Positions 6,803 to 13,923 of a stretch of DNA of 13,961 nt are shown in pieces; positions within the stretch are counted from its first letter, which is position 1, and every line of letters starts with the position of its first letter. A program made the position numbers and the translations under genes. This stretch comes from Desulfuromonadaceae bacterium GWC2_58_13 (GTDB lineage Bacteria; Desulfobacterota; Desulfuromonadia; Desulfuromonadales; Trichloromonadaceae). The stretch lies in NCBI GenBank assembly GCA_001825565.1, contig MHXM01000150.1, positions 6,499 to 20,459 of the forward strand, in the 5' to 3' direction. The notes beneath the pieces were generated by a model. It did no database searches, was not told the origin of the DNA, and saw only the letters and a list, made by a program, of their open reading frames with translations.

Positions 6803-7741
6803 TTATTTTCTTCTCAACACCCGCTCTGCCGCTTCGACGAGATGGGCAGGGGTCAGACCGTAATGAGCCAGAAGCTCTTCGGCGAGGCCGGATTGCCCGA
6901 ATACGTCACGCAATCCGACCCGTTCGACCGGCACCGGGCAGCTTTCGCAAAGCGTTTCGCAGACCGCACCGCCGAGACCGCCGATCACCGAATGCTCTTC
7001 GGCGGTGACAATGGCTCCGGTTTCCCGGGCGGCCTGCAGCACCAAATCAACGTCTAGGGGCTTGATACTGCCGAGATGAACCACCCGCGCCGAGATATTT
7101 TCCTCGGCCAGAATGGCGGCCGCTTCCAAGGCCTGCGCCGTCATCAAACCGGTGGTAATAAAGGTCAAATCACTCCCCTGGCGCAGGGTCGCCCCACGGC
7201 CGATGGTGAAATCACACCCTTCGGTGAACACCACCGGAACCTTGGAACGACCAAGGCGGATAAAGACGGGGCCCTGATAGGCGGCCGCGGCTCGGACGGC
7301 AGCTTCGGTTTCCGGACCATCGGCCGGGCAGAGCACGGTCATGTTCGGAAGAGCGCGCATGATGGCCAGGTCTTCCACCGACTGATGGGAACCGCCGTCC
7401 TCGCCCACGGTGATACCACCGTGGGTCGCCACGATCTTGACGTTCATCCTGGGATACGCCAAAGACTGGCGAATCTGCTCAAACGCCCGTCCCGCGGCGA
7501 ATACCGCGAAAGTCGAGGCGAAGGGGATCATGCCGCCGGCGGCCAGGCCGGCAGCCATGCCGACCATGTTGGCTTCGGCAATCCCGGCGTTGAAAAACCG
7601 CTCCGGGAATTCCTTGCCGAATACGGCGGTCTTGGTGGAACCGGAGAGGTCGGCATCCAGAACCACCACTCGTGGATTCTCTCTGCCCAGTTCTAGGAGT
7701 GTCTTTCCGTATGCATCTCTCGTCGCGATCATTTCGCTCAC
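6803..7741 (-). CDS. Transketolase, C-terminal subunit
   Basis: This is the second half of a split transketolase, which moves two-carbon ketol units between sugar phosphates in the non-oxidative pentose phosphate pathway using thiamine diphosphate. Numbered from the GTG start it has 312 residues. Residues about 4-165 are the pyrimidine-binding domain, with FFNAGIAEANMVGMAAGLA (catalytic-type Glu at 56) and HGGITVGEDGGSHQ (107-120). Residues about 185-300 are the C-terminal transketolase domain. The longest frame starts with TTG at 7765, but GTG at 7741 has AAGGA (7749-7753) 7 nt upstream, so I choose it; ATG at 7732 is a third possibility. The partner N-terminal subunit lies 70 bp upstream and the pilin-like gene starts 3 bp downstream. 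The family also includes DXS-like proteins, but the pairing and lengths fit transketolase. Confidence 0.93.
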   Translation of the reverse strand: MSEMIATRDAYGKTLLELGRENPRVVVLDADLSGSTKTAVFGKEFPERFFNAGIAEANMVGMAAGLAAGGMIPFASTFAVFAAGRAFEQIRQSLAYPRMNVKIVATHGGITVGEDGGSHQSVEDLAIMRALPNMTVLCPADGPETEAAVRAAAAYQGPVFIRLGRSKVPVVFTEGCDFTIGRGATLRQGSDLTFITTGLMTAQALEAAAILAEENISARVVHLGSIKPLDVDLVLQAARETGAIVTAEEHSVIGGLGGAVCETLCESCPVPVERVGLRDVFGQSGLAEELLAHYGLTPAHLVEAAERVLRRK

Positions 7742-7811
7742 AGCACCATCCTTATCGGTAATCAATCGATCATAGTTTAGAAATCAAGCCGCCACACCGT
7801 CGGGATATCCA

Positions 7812-8639
7812 TCAGGAATGCCCAAGATGCTCGAGCGCCCGGCTAAGTTCGTCGTCGCTGGGCGGAACTCCGTGGTAGCTTGCCTTGTGCTCAAAGAAAG
7901 GGACCCCTTTACCTTTGACGGTGCGGGCAATGATCAAGGTCGGCTGCCCCTTGATTTCGCCGGCATTCTCAAGCGACTGGCAGATGGCCTGGATATCGTG
8001 GCCGTCGACCTCGAACACATGCCAGTTGAAGGCCAGGAACTTGGGTCCCAACGGAGCGACATTCATGACCTTTTCGACCTCGCCGTCAATTTGCAGGCCA
8101 TTGTGGTCAAGGACGACGCAAAGGTTGTCGAGTTTGTAATGGGCCGCCGCCATGGCCGCCTCCCAGATCTGTCCTTCCTGCACCTCGCCGTCGCCGAGCA
8201 GTGAATAAATTCGCGCGCTGCGACCAGCCAGCTTCGACGCGATGGCCAAGCCAACCGCCTGGGAAAGTCCCTGTCCCAGGGAACCGGTGCAGACCTCGAC
8301 GCCAGGTGTTTTGTTCATATCCGGGTGCCCCTGCAGGTGGCTGCCGAAGCGGCGCAGGGTCTTCAGATCATCGCGGGAAAAGTACCCGGCCTCGGCCAGA
8401 CAGGCGTACAAGGCCGGAGCGGCATGCCCCTTGGAGAGAACGAAGCGATCGCGGTCTTCCCATTTGGGATTGCTGGGATCATGGCGCATCTGGTGAAAAT
8501 AGAGGACGGTCAGCACATCGATCGCCGAGAGGCTCCCGCCGGTGTGGCCGGATTTGGCGGTATTGAGCATTTTGAGGATTTCGACCCGCAACTGCCGGGC
8601 CGTCTGTTCGAGAGCTCGAACGGTTTCTTCTTTCAGCAT
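7812..8639 (-). CDS. Transketolase, N-terminal subunit
   Basis: This is the thiamine-diphosphate-binding half of the split transketolase. From ATG at 8639 it has 275 residues, a usual length for this subunit. Visible signatures are KSGHTGGSLSA (29-39), SKGHAAPALYA (69-79), GHP (104-106), GSLGQGLS (119-126) and the cofactor motif GDGEVQEG (149-156) with DHN (178-180), matching the GDG-X(~27)-N pattern. The longest frame starts at ATG 8663 but has no usable ribosome binding site there. ATG 8639 has AAGGGAG about 10 nt upstream and gives the conserved start MLKEETVRALEQTARQLR. The C-terminal subunit follows after 70 bp; the two chains should assemble into one cytoplasmic enzyme. The upstream gap contains a small GC hairpin with a T5 run and a CCCCGCGGGG palindrome (8664-8673). 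Confidence 0.94.
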   Translation of the reverse strand: MLKEETVRALEQTARQLRVEILKMLNTAKSGHTGGSLSAIDVLTVLYFHQMRHDPSNPKWEDRDRFVLSKGHAAPALYACLAEAGYFSRDDLKTLRRFGSHLQGHPDMNKTPGVEVCTGSLGQGLSQAVGLAIASKLAGRSARIYSLLGDGEVQEGQIWEAAMAAAHYKLDNLCVVLDHNGLQIDGEVEKVMNVAPLGPKFLAFNWHVFEVDGHDIQAICQSLENAGEIKGQPTLIIARTVKGKGVPFFEHKASYHGVPPSDDELSRALEHLGHS

Positions 8640-8686
8640 CTTGCAGATACTCCCTTTCCTCATCCCCGCGGGGAAGTTAATTCATG

Positions 8687-8704
8687 AAAAACCGCGATCG
8701 GCGG
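8687..8704 (-). terminator. Weak hairpin plus T5, possible attenuator before transketolase
   Basis: On the minus strand, CCGC-CGATC-GCGG is followed directly by TTTTT. The stem is only 4 bp, so termination would be inefficient. It lies in the 113-bp gap between the small conserved hypothetical gene and the transketolase N subunit and could mark a partial operon break. Confidence 0.25.
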
Positions 8705-8752
8705 CGGACGGCAGAGCCCGGGCCGCACGGGCGCGAGCGAACAATTACGGAG

Positions 8753-9241
8753 CTATTTATCCTCTCCTATCAAGTAGGACAGGATGATATCATCCAGACT
8801 GGCCGCTGCCGCGGCAGGTTTGGTTTTCGGCGTTGCAGCGACAGGGGCTTCCGCGGGGGCGTCCGGCTTGGGCGCCGAAGGATGCGAATCGCTTGAAACA
8901 ACTGCTGCTTTTTTCGGTTCTTCTTTAGGAGGAGACGTCGTGCGGGGAGGAGTGGCTTCTCCGATCGTGTCGGAAAGCATTTTATCGATAATCTCGTCGA
9001 ATTCACCGTCTTTGAGCCGCCGAAGCATTTCCCGGTGCTGTTCTTTCATCAATTCTTCGACCAGGGTGGTCAGGTTATCCTTGCGGCAAAGATCGGCGTA
9101 GGAAGTCTTTTTCGAGGAAAGAATCGATCCGCCACGGTAAAGGAGAGTGACGACCTGGGGATTTTTCGCGCCCCCGTCTTCGGTCTGCACGTGAAATATT
9201 TCACCCTTGTACCTGAAATTGTGGTTGAAGCCAACGACCAT
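8753..9241 (-). CDS. Conserved deltaproteobacterial protein of unknown function, Pro/Ala-rich
   Basis: This 162-residue soluble protein has no signal peptide or membrane segment. Residues 1-95 are the conserved part: it begins MVVGFNHNFRYKGEIFHVQTED, continues with TLLYRGGSILSSKKTSYADL, and ends in a charged helical stretch (LVEELMKEQHREMLRRLKDGEFDEIIDKML). Residues about 97-145 are a Pro/Ala/Lys-rich, probably disordered linker. The last 14 residues, LDDIILSYLIGEDK, form a separate short hydrophobic-acidic motif that looks like a docking peptide. I recall proteins with this beginning as conserved hypotheticals in Desulfuromonadia and relatives, but know no function. The ATG at 9241 has a GGGGG-type site 5 nt upstream. 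A possible promoter lies in the 87-bp gap after metH. It is followed by the transketolase genes, so it may lead a sub-operon. Confidence 0.85.
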   Translation of the reverse strand: MVVGFNHNFRYKGEIFHVQTEDGGAKNPQVVTLLYRGGSILSSKKTSYADLCRKDNLTTLVEELMKEQHREMLRRLKDGEFDEIIDKMLSDTIGEATPPRTTSPPKEEPKKAAVVSSDSHPSAPKPDAPAEAPVAATPKTKPAAAAASLDDIILSYLIGEDK

Positions 9242-9274
9242 GCGGCCCCCGAAAAATGGTGAAATGGCAGATCA

Positions 9275-9303
9275 TAGTTACCACATTCCGCGAAATGGCG
9301 CAA
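9275..9303 (-). promoter_or_regulatory. Possible sigma-70 promoter downstream of metH
   Basis: On the minus strand TTGCGC (9298-9303) and TAACTA (9275-9280) are separated by 17 nt. This is a weak match to TTGACA/TATAAT but well placed, about 35 bp before the start at 9241. It would allow the small conserved protein and the genes after it to be expressed apart from murI-metH. Confidence 0.3.
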
Positions 9304-9328
9304 GCGGTTCCGGTCGCCGACAAAAACC

Positions 9329-11728
9329 TCAGCCGACCAACAGTTTCTTGATCTTGGCGACCGCCTCGAGCGCGTCGGCGGCATAGAGATCGGCACCGAT
9401 GCTGTCGGCGTAATCCTGGGTAACCACGGCGCCGCCGACCATGGTGAAGGTCTTGATTCCGGCGTCCCGCAATTGTTGCACCACCACTTCCATCTGTTGA
9501 ATGGTGGTGGTCATCAGGGCCGACAGGCCTACGGCGTCGACCCGATGGACCCTGGCCTGATCCAGAATCCGCTGGGCGGAGACGTTTTTGCCCAGGTCAA
9601 TAACTTCGAACCCATGATTTTCGAGCAGGGTGCAAACGATATTTTTACCGATATCGTGGATATCGCCTTCGACCGTGGCCATCAGGATCTTGCCCAGGCT
9701 CTGCGCCGCATCCCCTTGCAACTCCTGCTTGAGGCGGGCGAAAGCGGCCTGCATGGTTTCGGCGGAAAGCATGACCTGGGGAAGAAAGATCTGGTTGCGG
9801 CCAAACCGCCGACCGACCTCTTCGAGTCCCGGCAGCATGCCCTCGTTGCTGATCTGCAGCGGCGACAGACCTTCGCCCAGCGCCCGTTCGACCAGCGCCA
9901 GGATACCATCCCGGTCCCCCTCGATGATGGCAAACCCCAGCAGTTCGCGGATTCCCGGTTCCGGACCTTCACCCCTGGGAACGGCCGGGGCGGCGTGCTG
10001 CCCCCCATATACGGCAATATACTCCTCGGCCCGCTCATCCTTGCCGAGCAGCACCATGGCGGCACGAAAGGCGTCCATCATCCGCTCGTCCTTGGGATTA
10101 ATAATGGCGGCGGACAGCCCGGCTTCGAGAGCCATGGCGAAAAAAGCCGAGGACAGGACCGGCCGGCAGGGAAGACCGAAGGAAATGTTGCTCACTCCCA
10201 ACACCGTGGCCAAGCCAAGCTCGTCCCGCACCTTGCGCAAGGAGTGAATGGTTTCCATGGCCCGCTTTTGCTCGGCGGAAACGGTCAGGGTCAGGCAATC
10301 GATAATTACGTCTTCTTTTGGCAGACCGACCGAACTGGCCGCCTCCAGGATCTTGCCGGCCACCCGCAATCGTCCGGCGGCGGTCTCGGGAATACCGTTT
10401 TCGTCAAGGGCCAGACCGATGACCGCGGCGCCGTACTTGCGGGCGAGAGGCAGGATGGCCTTGAGACTCTTGATCTCGCCGGACACCGAATTGATCAAAA
10501 CCTTGCCGTCGGCGGCCTTGAGTCCCTCCTCAAGGGCCATCGGATTGGACGAGTCGAGCACCAGCGGAGCGCCGGACACGCCACACACCGCGTAGACCGC
10601 CCGTTCAAGGGCGGCCGGCTCGTCCACCCCCGGAGCGCCGCAATTGACATCGAGCAGGGTCGCGCCGGCCGCCAATTGTTCCTGGGCTTCACGACGGATA
10701 TAGGCGGTTTTCCCTTCGCGCAGTTCAGCGGTATAGGCTTTTTTGCCGGTCGGATTGATGCGCTCGCCGATGATGGCGCAGGGGGCGCCGCCCCCGACCG
10801 CCACCACCGTACTGCGGCTGGAAAGGAACCCGCACCGGGGGGGGGGCGTCCATAACTGGTCGCGCCCATCCAAGGCGTTGCGGATGGCCCGGATATGGGC
10901 CGGAGTGGTGCCGCAGCAGCCGCCGATCACTCGCACCCCGAGCCGGATCAGCCGTTCGTGGTAAGCGGTCATTTCTTCAGGGGTGCCCGGAAACACGGTC
11001 TTGCCGTCCCGTAATTGTGGCAGCCCGGCGTTGGCCTGGGAAATCAATGGTTTTGATGTGACCGAACGCATTTTTTCAAGAATGCCGTAAATGCCGTCGA
11101 TGCCAAGACCACAGTTGGAACCGATCACCTCGACTCCCAGGGCATCGAGAGTCACCGCGGCGGCTTCCGGGGGAGTGCCGAGCACCGTGCGGCCGCCATC
11201 GTCGAAGGTCATCTGCGCCATCACCGGCAACGCCGAGAATTCCCGGCAGGCAATCACCGCCGCCCGCAATTCGCGAATGTCGAGAAAAGTTTCGAGGGTG
11301 ATCAGGTCGGCGCCCGCGTCGACAAAGGCGGTCACCTGTTCGCCGAAAATCTCGACCATTTCGTCGAAGCCGGCATCGCCCACCGGCTTTAGAAAACGCC
11401 CCGTCGGACCGATCGAAGCCGCGACCAATCGCTCGCCGCCCGCCGCCCGCCGGGCGATTTCAACCCCGGCCCGATTGATTTCGGCGACCTGTTTTTCGAG
11501 CCCGTAGTGGGCCAGCTTGATCCGGCTGCCGCCGAAGGTATTGGTCACCAGGATATCGGCACCGGCATCGGCATACTCACGATGCACCGCCTCGACCACT
11601 TCGGCGGCCCGAAGGTTCATCTCCTCCGGGGAACCGCCCGCTTTCAGGCCTCGCTCCTGGAGCATGGTTCCCATGGCGCCGTCGAGCACCAGCACCCGGT
11701 CATAAATCAATCGCAGGAAATTCGCCAT
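9329..11728 (-). CDS. metH: Cobalamin-dependent methionine synthase, short form without reactivation domain
   Basis: The enzyme transfers a methyl group from methyltetrahydrofolate through cobalamin to homocysteine, giving methionine in the cytoplasm. Residues about 5-290 are the homocysteine-binding barrel: DGAMGTMLQ at 16-24 and the zinc cysteines C206 (GSNCG), C271 and C272 (GGCCGTTPAH). Residues about 315-570 are the pterin-binding barrel (GERINPTGKK 321-330, LLDVNCGAPGVDE 358-370, LDSSNP 391-396). Residues about 590-675 are the B12 cap. Residues about 676-799 bind B12 (GDIHDIGKN 688-696 with axial H691, LSAL 736-739, VGGAVV 764-769). The protein ends here at 799 residues; the roughly 330-residue AdoMet/reactivation domain of E. 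coli MetH (about 1,227 residues) is absent, as in Thermotoga-type enzymes. ATG 11728 directly abuts the stop of the GerMN gene, with GGAGGAG upstream. The linker between the two barrels carries a 10-base homopolymer. Confidence 0.96.
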   Translation of the reverse strand: MANFLRLIYDRVLVLDGAMGTMLQERGLKAGGSPEEMNLRAAEVVEAVHREYADAGADILVTNTFGGSRIKLAHYGLEKQVAEINRAGVEIARRAAGGERLVAASIGPTGRFLKPVGDAGFDEMVEIFGEQVTAFVDAGADLITLETFLDIRELRAAVIACREFSALPVMAQMTFDDGGRTVLGTPPEAAAVTLDALGVEVIGSNCGLGIDGIYGILEKMRSVTSKPLISQANAGLPQLRDGKTVFPGTPEEMTAYHERLIRLGVRVIGGCCGTTPAHIRAIRNALDGRDQLWTPPPRCGFLSSRSTVVAVGGGAPCAIIGERINPTGKKAYTAELREGKTAYIRREAQEQLAAGATLLDVNCGAPGVDEPAALERAVYAVCGVSGAPLVLDSSNPMALEEGLKAADGKVLINSVSGEIKSLKAILPLARKYGAAVIGLALDENGIPETAAGRLRVAGKILEAASSVGLPKEDVIIDCLTLTVSAEQKRAMETIHSLRKVRDELGLATVLGVSNISFGLPCRPVLSSAFFAMALEAGLSAAIINPKDERMMDAFRAAMVLLGKDERAEEYIAVYGGQHAAPAVPRGEGPEPGIRELLGFAIIEGDRDGILALVERALGEGLSPLQISNEGMLPGLEEVGRRFGRNQIFLPQVMLSAETMQAAFARLKQELQGDAAQSLGKILMATVEGDIHDIGKNIVCTLLENHGFEVIDLGKNVSAQRILDQARVHRVDAVGLSALMTTTIQQMEVVVQQLRDAGIKTFTMVGGAVVTQDYADSIGADLYAADALEAVAKIKKLLVG
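10837..10846. repeat. Ten-G homopolymer (C10 in the coding strand) within metH
   Basis: An uninterrupted run of ten G on the plus strand encodes Pro-Pro-Pro plus the flanking codons (TPPPR near residue 295) in the linker between the homocysteine and pterin domains. The frame is intact on both sides, so the assembled length is probably right. The tract is a potential slippage site and a common place for indel errors. Confidence 0.9.
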
Positions 11729-12328
11729 TTATTCTCCTCCCGGGCTTGCTGCGCCCGCATTGACTTGAGGCCGACCAAAATCGAAATCGGCGGGAATCGG
11801 TTCCCGCAGATCGACATGTCCCTTGAGCGTCTCCACCGGAGCGCCATCGATCAGGATTCGTACCTGGCGGAGATGGGGGAAATTTGCCGCCAGGGTGTTG
11901 GCCAGGGCGTACACGGTCAGCAATTCGGTCATGCTGCCGCCGGGGTGCCCAGTCACAAACTCCCGGCTGAAACCGACGGTGACCGTCGCGCCCTCGACCG
12001 AAATCCTCTGCACCAGGGCACTGGGAGGAACGACCGCCACCAGGTCGCCATCCGGCCCGTCGACCAGGGCCTGGATGGTCGCCCGAAGACATTCCTCCTC
12101 GACCAGACAATCTTCGATCTCCCGCGTTTCGGACTCCAGGCCGGTACCGTCCGCCGTGGCAAAGTAAAGGAGCACCTCACGCTGCTGCAGCGCTTCTTCC
12201 GGAGTGGCCGAGGGAACCGGCGCCGGCGGGGGCGTCAGCAGGAATTTGCGGGCCACCACCACCCCAAGGGCCAGCAGAATGGCCAGAAACGCATACAGAA
12301 GAAGGCGGTATATCATGGGTCCTTGCAT
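11729..12328 (-). CDS. Membrane-anchored GerMN-domain protein
   Basis: This 199-residue protein has one N-terminal membrane helix at about 6-27 (IYRLLLYAFLAILLALGVVVA) and a short Pro-rich linker at 32-45. A GerMN-type domain follows at about 50-178, as in the Bacillus germination/sporulation protein GerM: REVLLYFATADGTGLESETREI, RATIQALVDGP, then VTVGFSREFVTGHPGGSMTELLTVYALANTL and the beta-strand QVRILIDGAPVETLKGHVDLREPI. The Asn-in-Thr-Leu and LIDG patterns are typical of the family. The domain would face the periplasm. Its function outside spore formers is unknown; a cell-envelope role is likely given murI upstream, but this is inference. The ATG at 12328 has GGAG 7 nt upstream, so it is preferred over the ATG at 12316. 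The stop codon touches the metH start, pointing to tight coupling. Confidence 0.85.
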   Translation of the reverse strand: MQGPMIYRLLLYAFLAILLALGVVVARKFLLTPPPAPVPSATPEEALQQREVLLYFATADGTGLESETREIEDCLVEEECLRATIQALVDGPDGDLVAVVPPSALVQRISVEGATVTVGFSREFVTGHPGGSMTELLTVYALANTLAANFPHLRQVRILIDGAPVETLKGHVDLREPIPADFDFGRPQVNAGAASPGGE

Positions 12329-12352
12329 AGGAAATCTCCGCTGCCGGCAGAA

Positions 12353-12391
12353 ATCGACGGCGCCCTCCCCGATGTTGAAGAAGCCGTCGAT
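12353..12391. repeat. Inverted repeat with 9-bp perfect arms between murI and the GerMN gene
   Basis: ATCGACGGC (12353-12361) and GCCGTCGAT (12383-12391) are perfect complements with a 21-nt loop. In the minus-strand transcript this hairpin lies after the murI stop and 25 nt before the GerMN start. No U-tract follows (TTTCTGCC), so it is not a standard terminator. mRNA processing, stability or attenuation are possible roles. Confidence 0.45.
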
Positions 12392-12425
12392 GAATATAGG
12401 ATATCAGCTAAAACCGGGATCGCCG

Positions 12426-13223
12426 TTAATCCAACGATACCTGGGTTACCCCCTGCAGGGAATGGCCGAGAAAAGCGCCGCCGACCCGGACGAAGCGGGT
12501 CGGGATATCGGTCACGAAAAACCTCGTCTGCCCCGGCAAACTCTGTCGCGGCAGCTTCCGCCCATTGAGCATGCCCTCCACGGTGCGGGAGGTTTCTTCG
12601 GCCGAGTCGACCAGAGCCACCCCGTCGCCTAGAACCAGACGCAGGGTATTTTTCAGCAGCGGATAGTGGGTGCAGCCAAGCACCAGGGTATCGATGCCGT
12701 TTTCCATCAGGGGCGCCAGGTATTCCCGAGCCGTCAGCACGGCCACCGGATGTTCGGCCCACCCCTCCTCGGCGAGGGGGACAAAGAGTGGACAGGGGGC
12801 TGAAAAGACTTCGACCGACGGATTCAGAGCCTGGATGGCGCGGGTATAGGCACCGCTGGCGATGGTTCCCTCGGTGCCGATCACTCCGACCCGGCGATTG
12901 CGAGTGACCGCTACCGCCTTGCGCGCCCCCGGTTCGATCACCCCCACCACCGGCAGGCTGAAACGCTCCTCCAGTTCGGTCAACGCCACCGAGGAGGCCG
13001 TGTTGCAGGCCACCACCAGCATCTTGACCCGCTGTTCAACCAGAAACGCCGCGGCTTCAAGGGCGTAGCGCAGCACCGTCCGCGGACTCTTGGTGCCGTA
13101 GGGAACGCGGGCGGTATCGCCCAGGTAAACCAGCTCTTCACCAGGGAGCAGACGCACCATCTCTTTGAGGACGGTCAGTCCGCCAACCCCGGAATCAAAA
13201 ACTCCAATCGCTCGTTCGGACAA
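12426..13223 (-). CDS. murI: Glutamate racemase
   Basis: The enzyme interconverts L- and D-glutamate in the cytoplasm, supplying D-glutamate for peptidoglycan. The 265-residue length is normal for the family. The two catalytic cysteines are present: C73 in VACNTAS and C184 in LGCTHYPLL. Other signatures are GVFDSGVGGLTV (7-18, with D10 and S11), YLGDTARVPYG (33-43), GVIEPGA (94-100), GVIGTEGTI (113-121) and H186. The frame is opened by a stop codon just before GCC-TTG, so TTG at 13223 is the only plausible start; its ribosome binding site is weak. A good sigma-70 promoter about 40-70 bp upstream makes this the first gene of the long minus-strand run. The GerMN gene follows after 97 bp. Confidence 0.96.
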   Translation of the reverse strand: MSERAIGVFDSGVGGLTVLKEMVRLLPGEELVYLGDTARVPYGTKSPRTVLRYALEAAAFLVEQRVKMLVVACNTASSVALTELEERFSLPVVGVIEPGARKAVAVTRNRRVGVIGTEGTIASGAYTRAIQALNPSVEVFSAPCPLFVPLAEEGWAEHPVAVLTAREYLAPLMENGIDTLVLGCTHYPLLKNTLRLVLGDGVALVDSAEETSRTVEGMLNGRKLPRQSLPGQTRFFVTDIPTRFVRVGGAFLGHSLQGVTQVSLD

Positions 13224-13263
13224 GGCTTAATCTTCTTTCCCGGAAATAAGAAATAAGTTTGTG

Positions 13264-13292
13264 ATAGTAGTTAAGACCCGCAGGAAAGTCAA
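13264..13292 (-). promoter_or_regulatory. murI: Sigma-70 promoter for murI and downstream genes
   Basis: On the minus strand TTGACT (13287-13292) and TACTAT (13264-13269) are separated by exactly 17 nt. Five of six bases match the -35 consensus and four of six the -10. The start would be near 13257, giving a short leader of about 34 nt before the TTG at 13223. Confidence 0.65.
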
Positions 13293-13313
13293 GGCCCGGA
13301 AGGGTTTTTGGAC

Positions 13314-13329
13314 TTTGCCTTTAGGCAAA
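13314..13329. promoter_or_regulatory. Palindrome TTTGCCT-TT-AGGCAAA, candidate operator
   Basis: A perfect 7-bp inverted repeat with a 2-nt centre covers the -35 element of the rightward promoter and lies about 22 bp from the -35 of the leftward murI promoter. With a 2-nt loop it is poorly suited to form a hairpin, so a dimeric repressor or activator site is the better reading. The regulator is unknown. Confidence 0.4.
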
Positions 13330-13342
13330 AAGCTGGTATGTT
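13315..13342 (+). promoter_or_regulatory. Sigma-70 promoter for the small membrane protein gene
   Basis: TTGCCT (13315-13320) and TATGTT (13337-13342) are 16 nt apart, and TG lies one base before the -10 (extended -10, TGGTATGTT). The start would be near 13349, about 45 nt before the ATG at 13394. Confidence 0.45.
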
Positions 13343-13393
13343 TTAGCCACAGGGGACAAAACATTAAAATCTCCGGGCTACAAGGTGTTTCCC

Positions 13394-13726
13394 ATGGATT
13401 TCTCTACGATTATCGAATTTCTGCAGCGCTTTGAGACGGCCAGGGTTGTTGATTACCTGAGGAGTCTCGATCTGAATACCCTGCTGCATAACCCCTGGTT
13501 GCTCGGCGGAATCGCCCTGCTGGCGGTAGCCGCCCTGCTGCTGCGCTGGCGGGTGCTGCTGGTCACCCTGTTCACCGTCTCGGGCCTGACCGGTCTGGTT
13601 GTCTACACCCTGGAGCAAGAAAAATCGGCAGGAGCCCTCGGTACCGAGCCGATCGTTGTTTTTGTCATGATCGGTTCGGTGATCGTCCTGCTCGCCATCT
13701 ATTTTCTGTTTATCAAGAACGAGTAG
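13394..13726 (+). CDS. Small three-helix membrane protein of unknown function
   Basis: This 110-residue protein begins MDFSTIIEFLQRFETARVVD, an amphipathic N-terminus. It has three predicted membrane helices at about 35-51 (PWLLGGIALLAVAALLL), 53-72 (RVLLVTLFTVSGLTGLVVYT) and 86-107 (PIVVFVMIGSVIVLLAIYFLF), and ends IKNE. AAGG lies 8 nt before the ATG at 13394. A GTG at 13385 would add three residues but has no binding site, so the ATG is preferred. The gene has its own promoter, divergent from murI. It lies about 200 bp before the next plus-strand gene and may be co-transcribed with it. I do not recognise the family; no catalytic or metal-binding motif is visible. Helix packing suggests an accessory subunit of a membrane complex, but that is speculative. 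Confidence 0.8.
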   Translation: MDFSTIIEFLQRFETARVVDYLRSLDLNTLLHNPWLLGGIALLAVAALLLRWRVLLVTLFTVSGLTGLVVYTLEQEKSAGALGTEPIVVFVMIGSVIVLLAIYFLFIKNE

Positions 13727-13817
13727 TCCCGACACCGCCCCTATTCCATGACATGATCGTACTGACCGACGAGGTCGCCAAACACCCGGTTTCCTTGCCC
13801 CGCCAAGCGCGGCAAAC

Positions 13818-13862
13818 GGCGCCGGCCGCGGTACTCCCGAACATCCTCGGCACGCCGGCGCC
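13818..13862. repeat. GC-rich inverted repeat with 9-bp arms
   Basis: GGCGCCGGC (13818-13826) and GCCGGCGCC (13854-13862) are perfect complements with a 27-nt loop, in the 197-bp gap before the last gene. No T-tract follows. It could be a leader hairpin of the downstream gene, but in GC-rich sequence chance is not excluded. Confidence 0.4.
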
Positions 13863-13923
13863 ATTCGCCGCGCCCGCGTCGCCGGCATCCGACCGGCTGT
13901 TCATCAACCCCCACGAGGTGACC

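Noticed and set aside
9473..10855. 460-codon open frame on the plus strand
   Set aside because: It is antisense to metH, whose motifs are intact throughout; the translation is low-complexity and resembles no family.
9329..11800. Cobalamin or SAM riboswitch controlling metH
   Set aside because: metH starts directly at the stop of the preceding gene with no leader, and no B12-box or SAM-box-like sequence was seen.
11507..12568. 353-codon open frame on the plus strand
   Set aside because: It runs antisense across metH, the GerMN gene and into murI; its composition is that of a GC-rich shadow frame.
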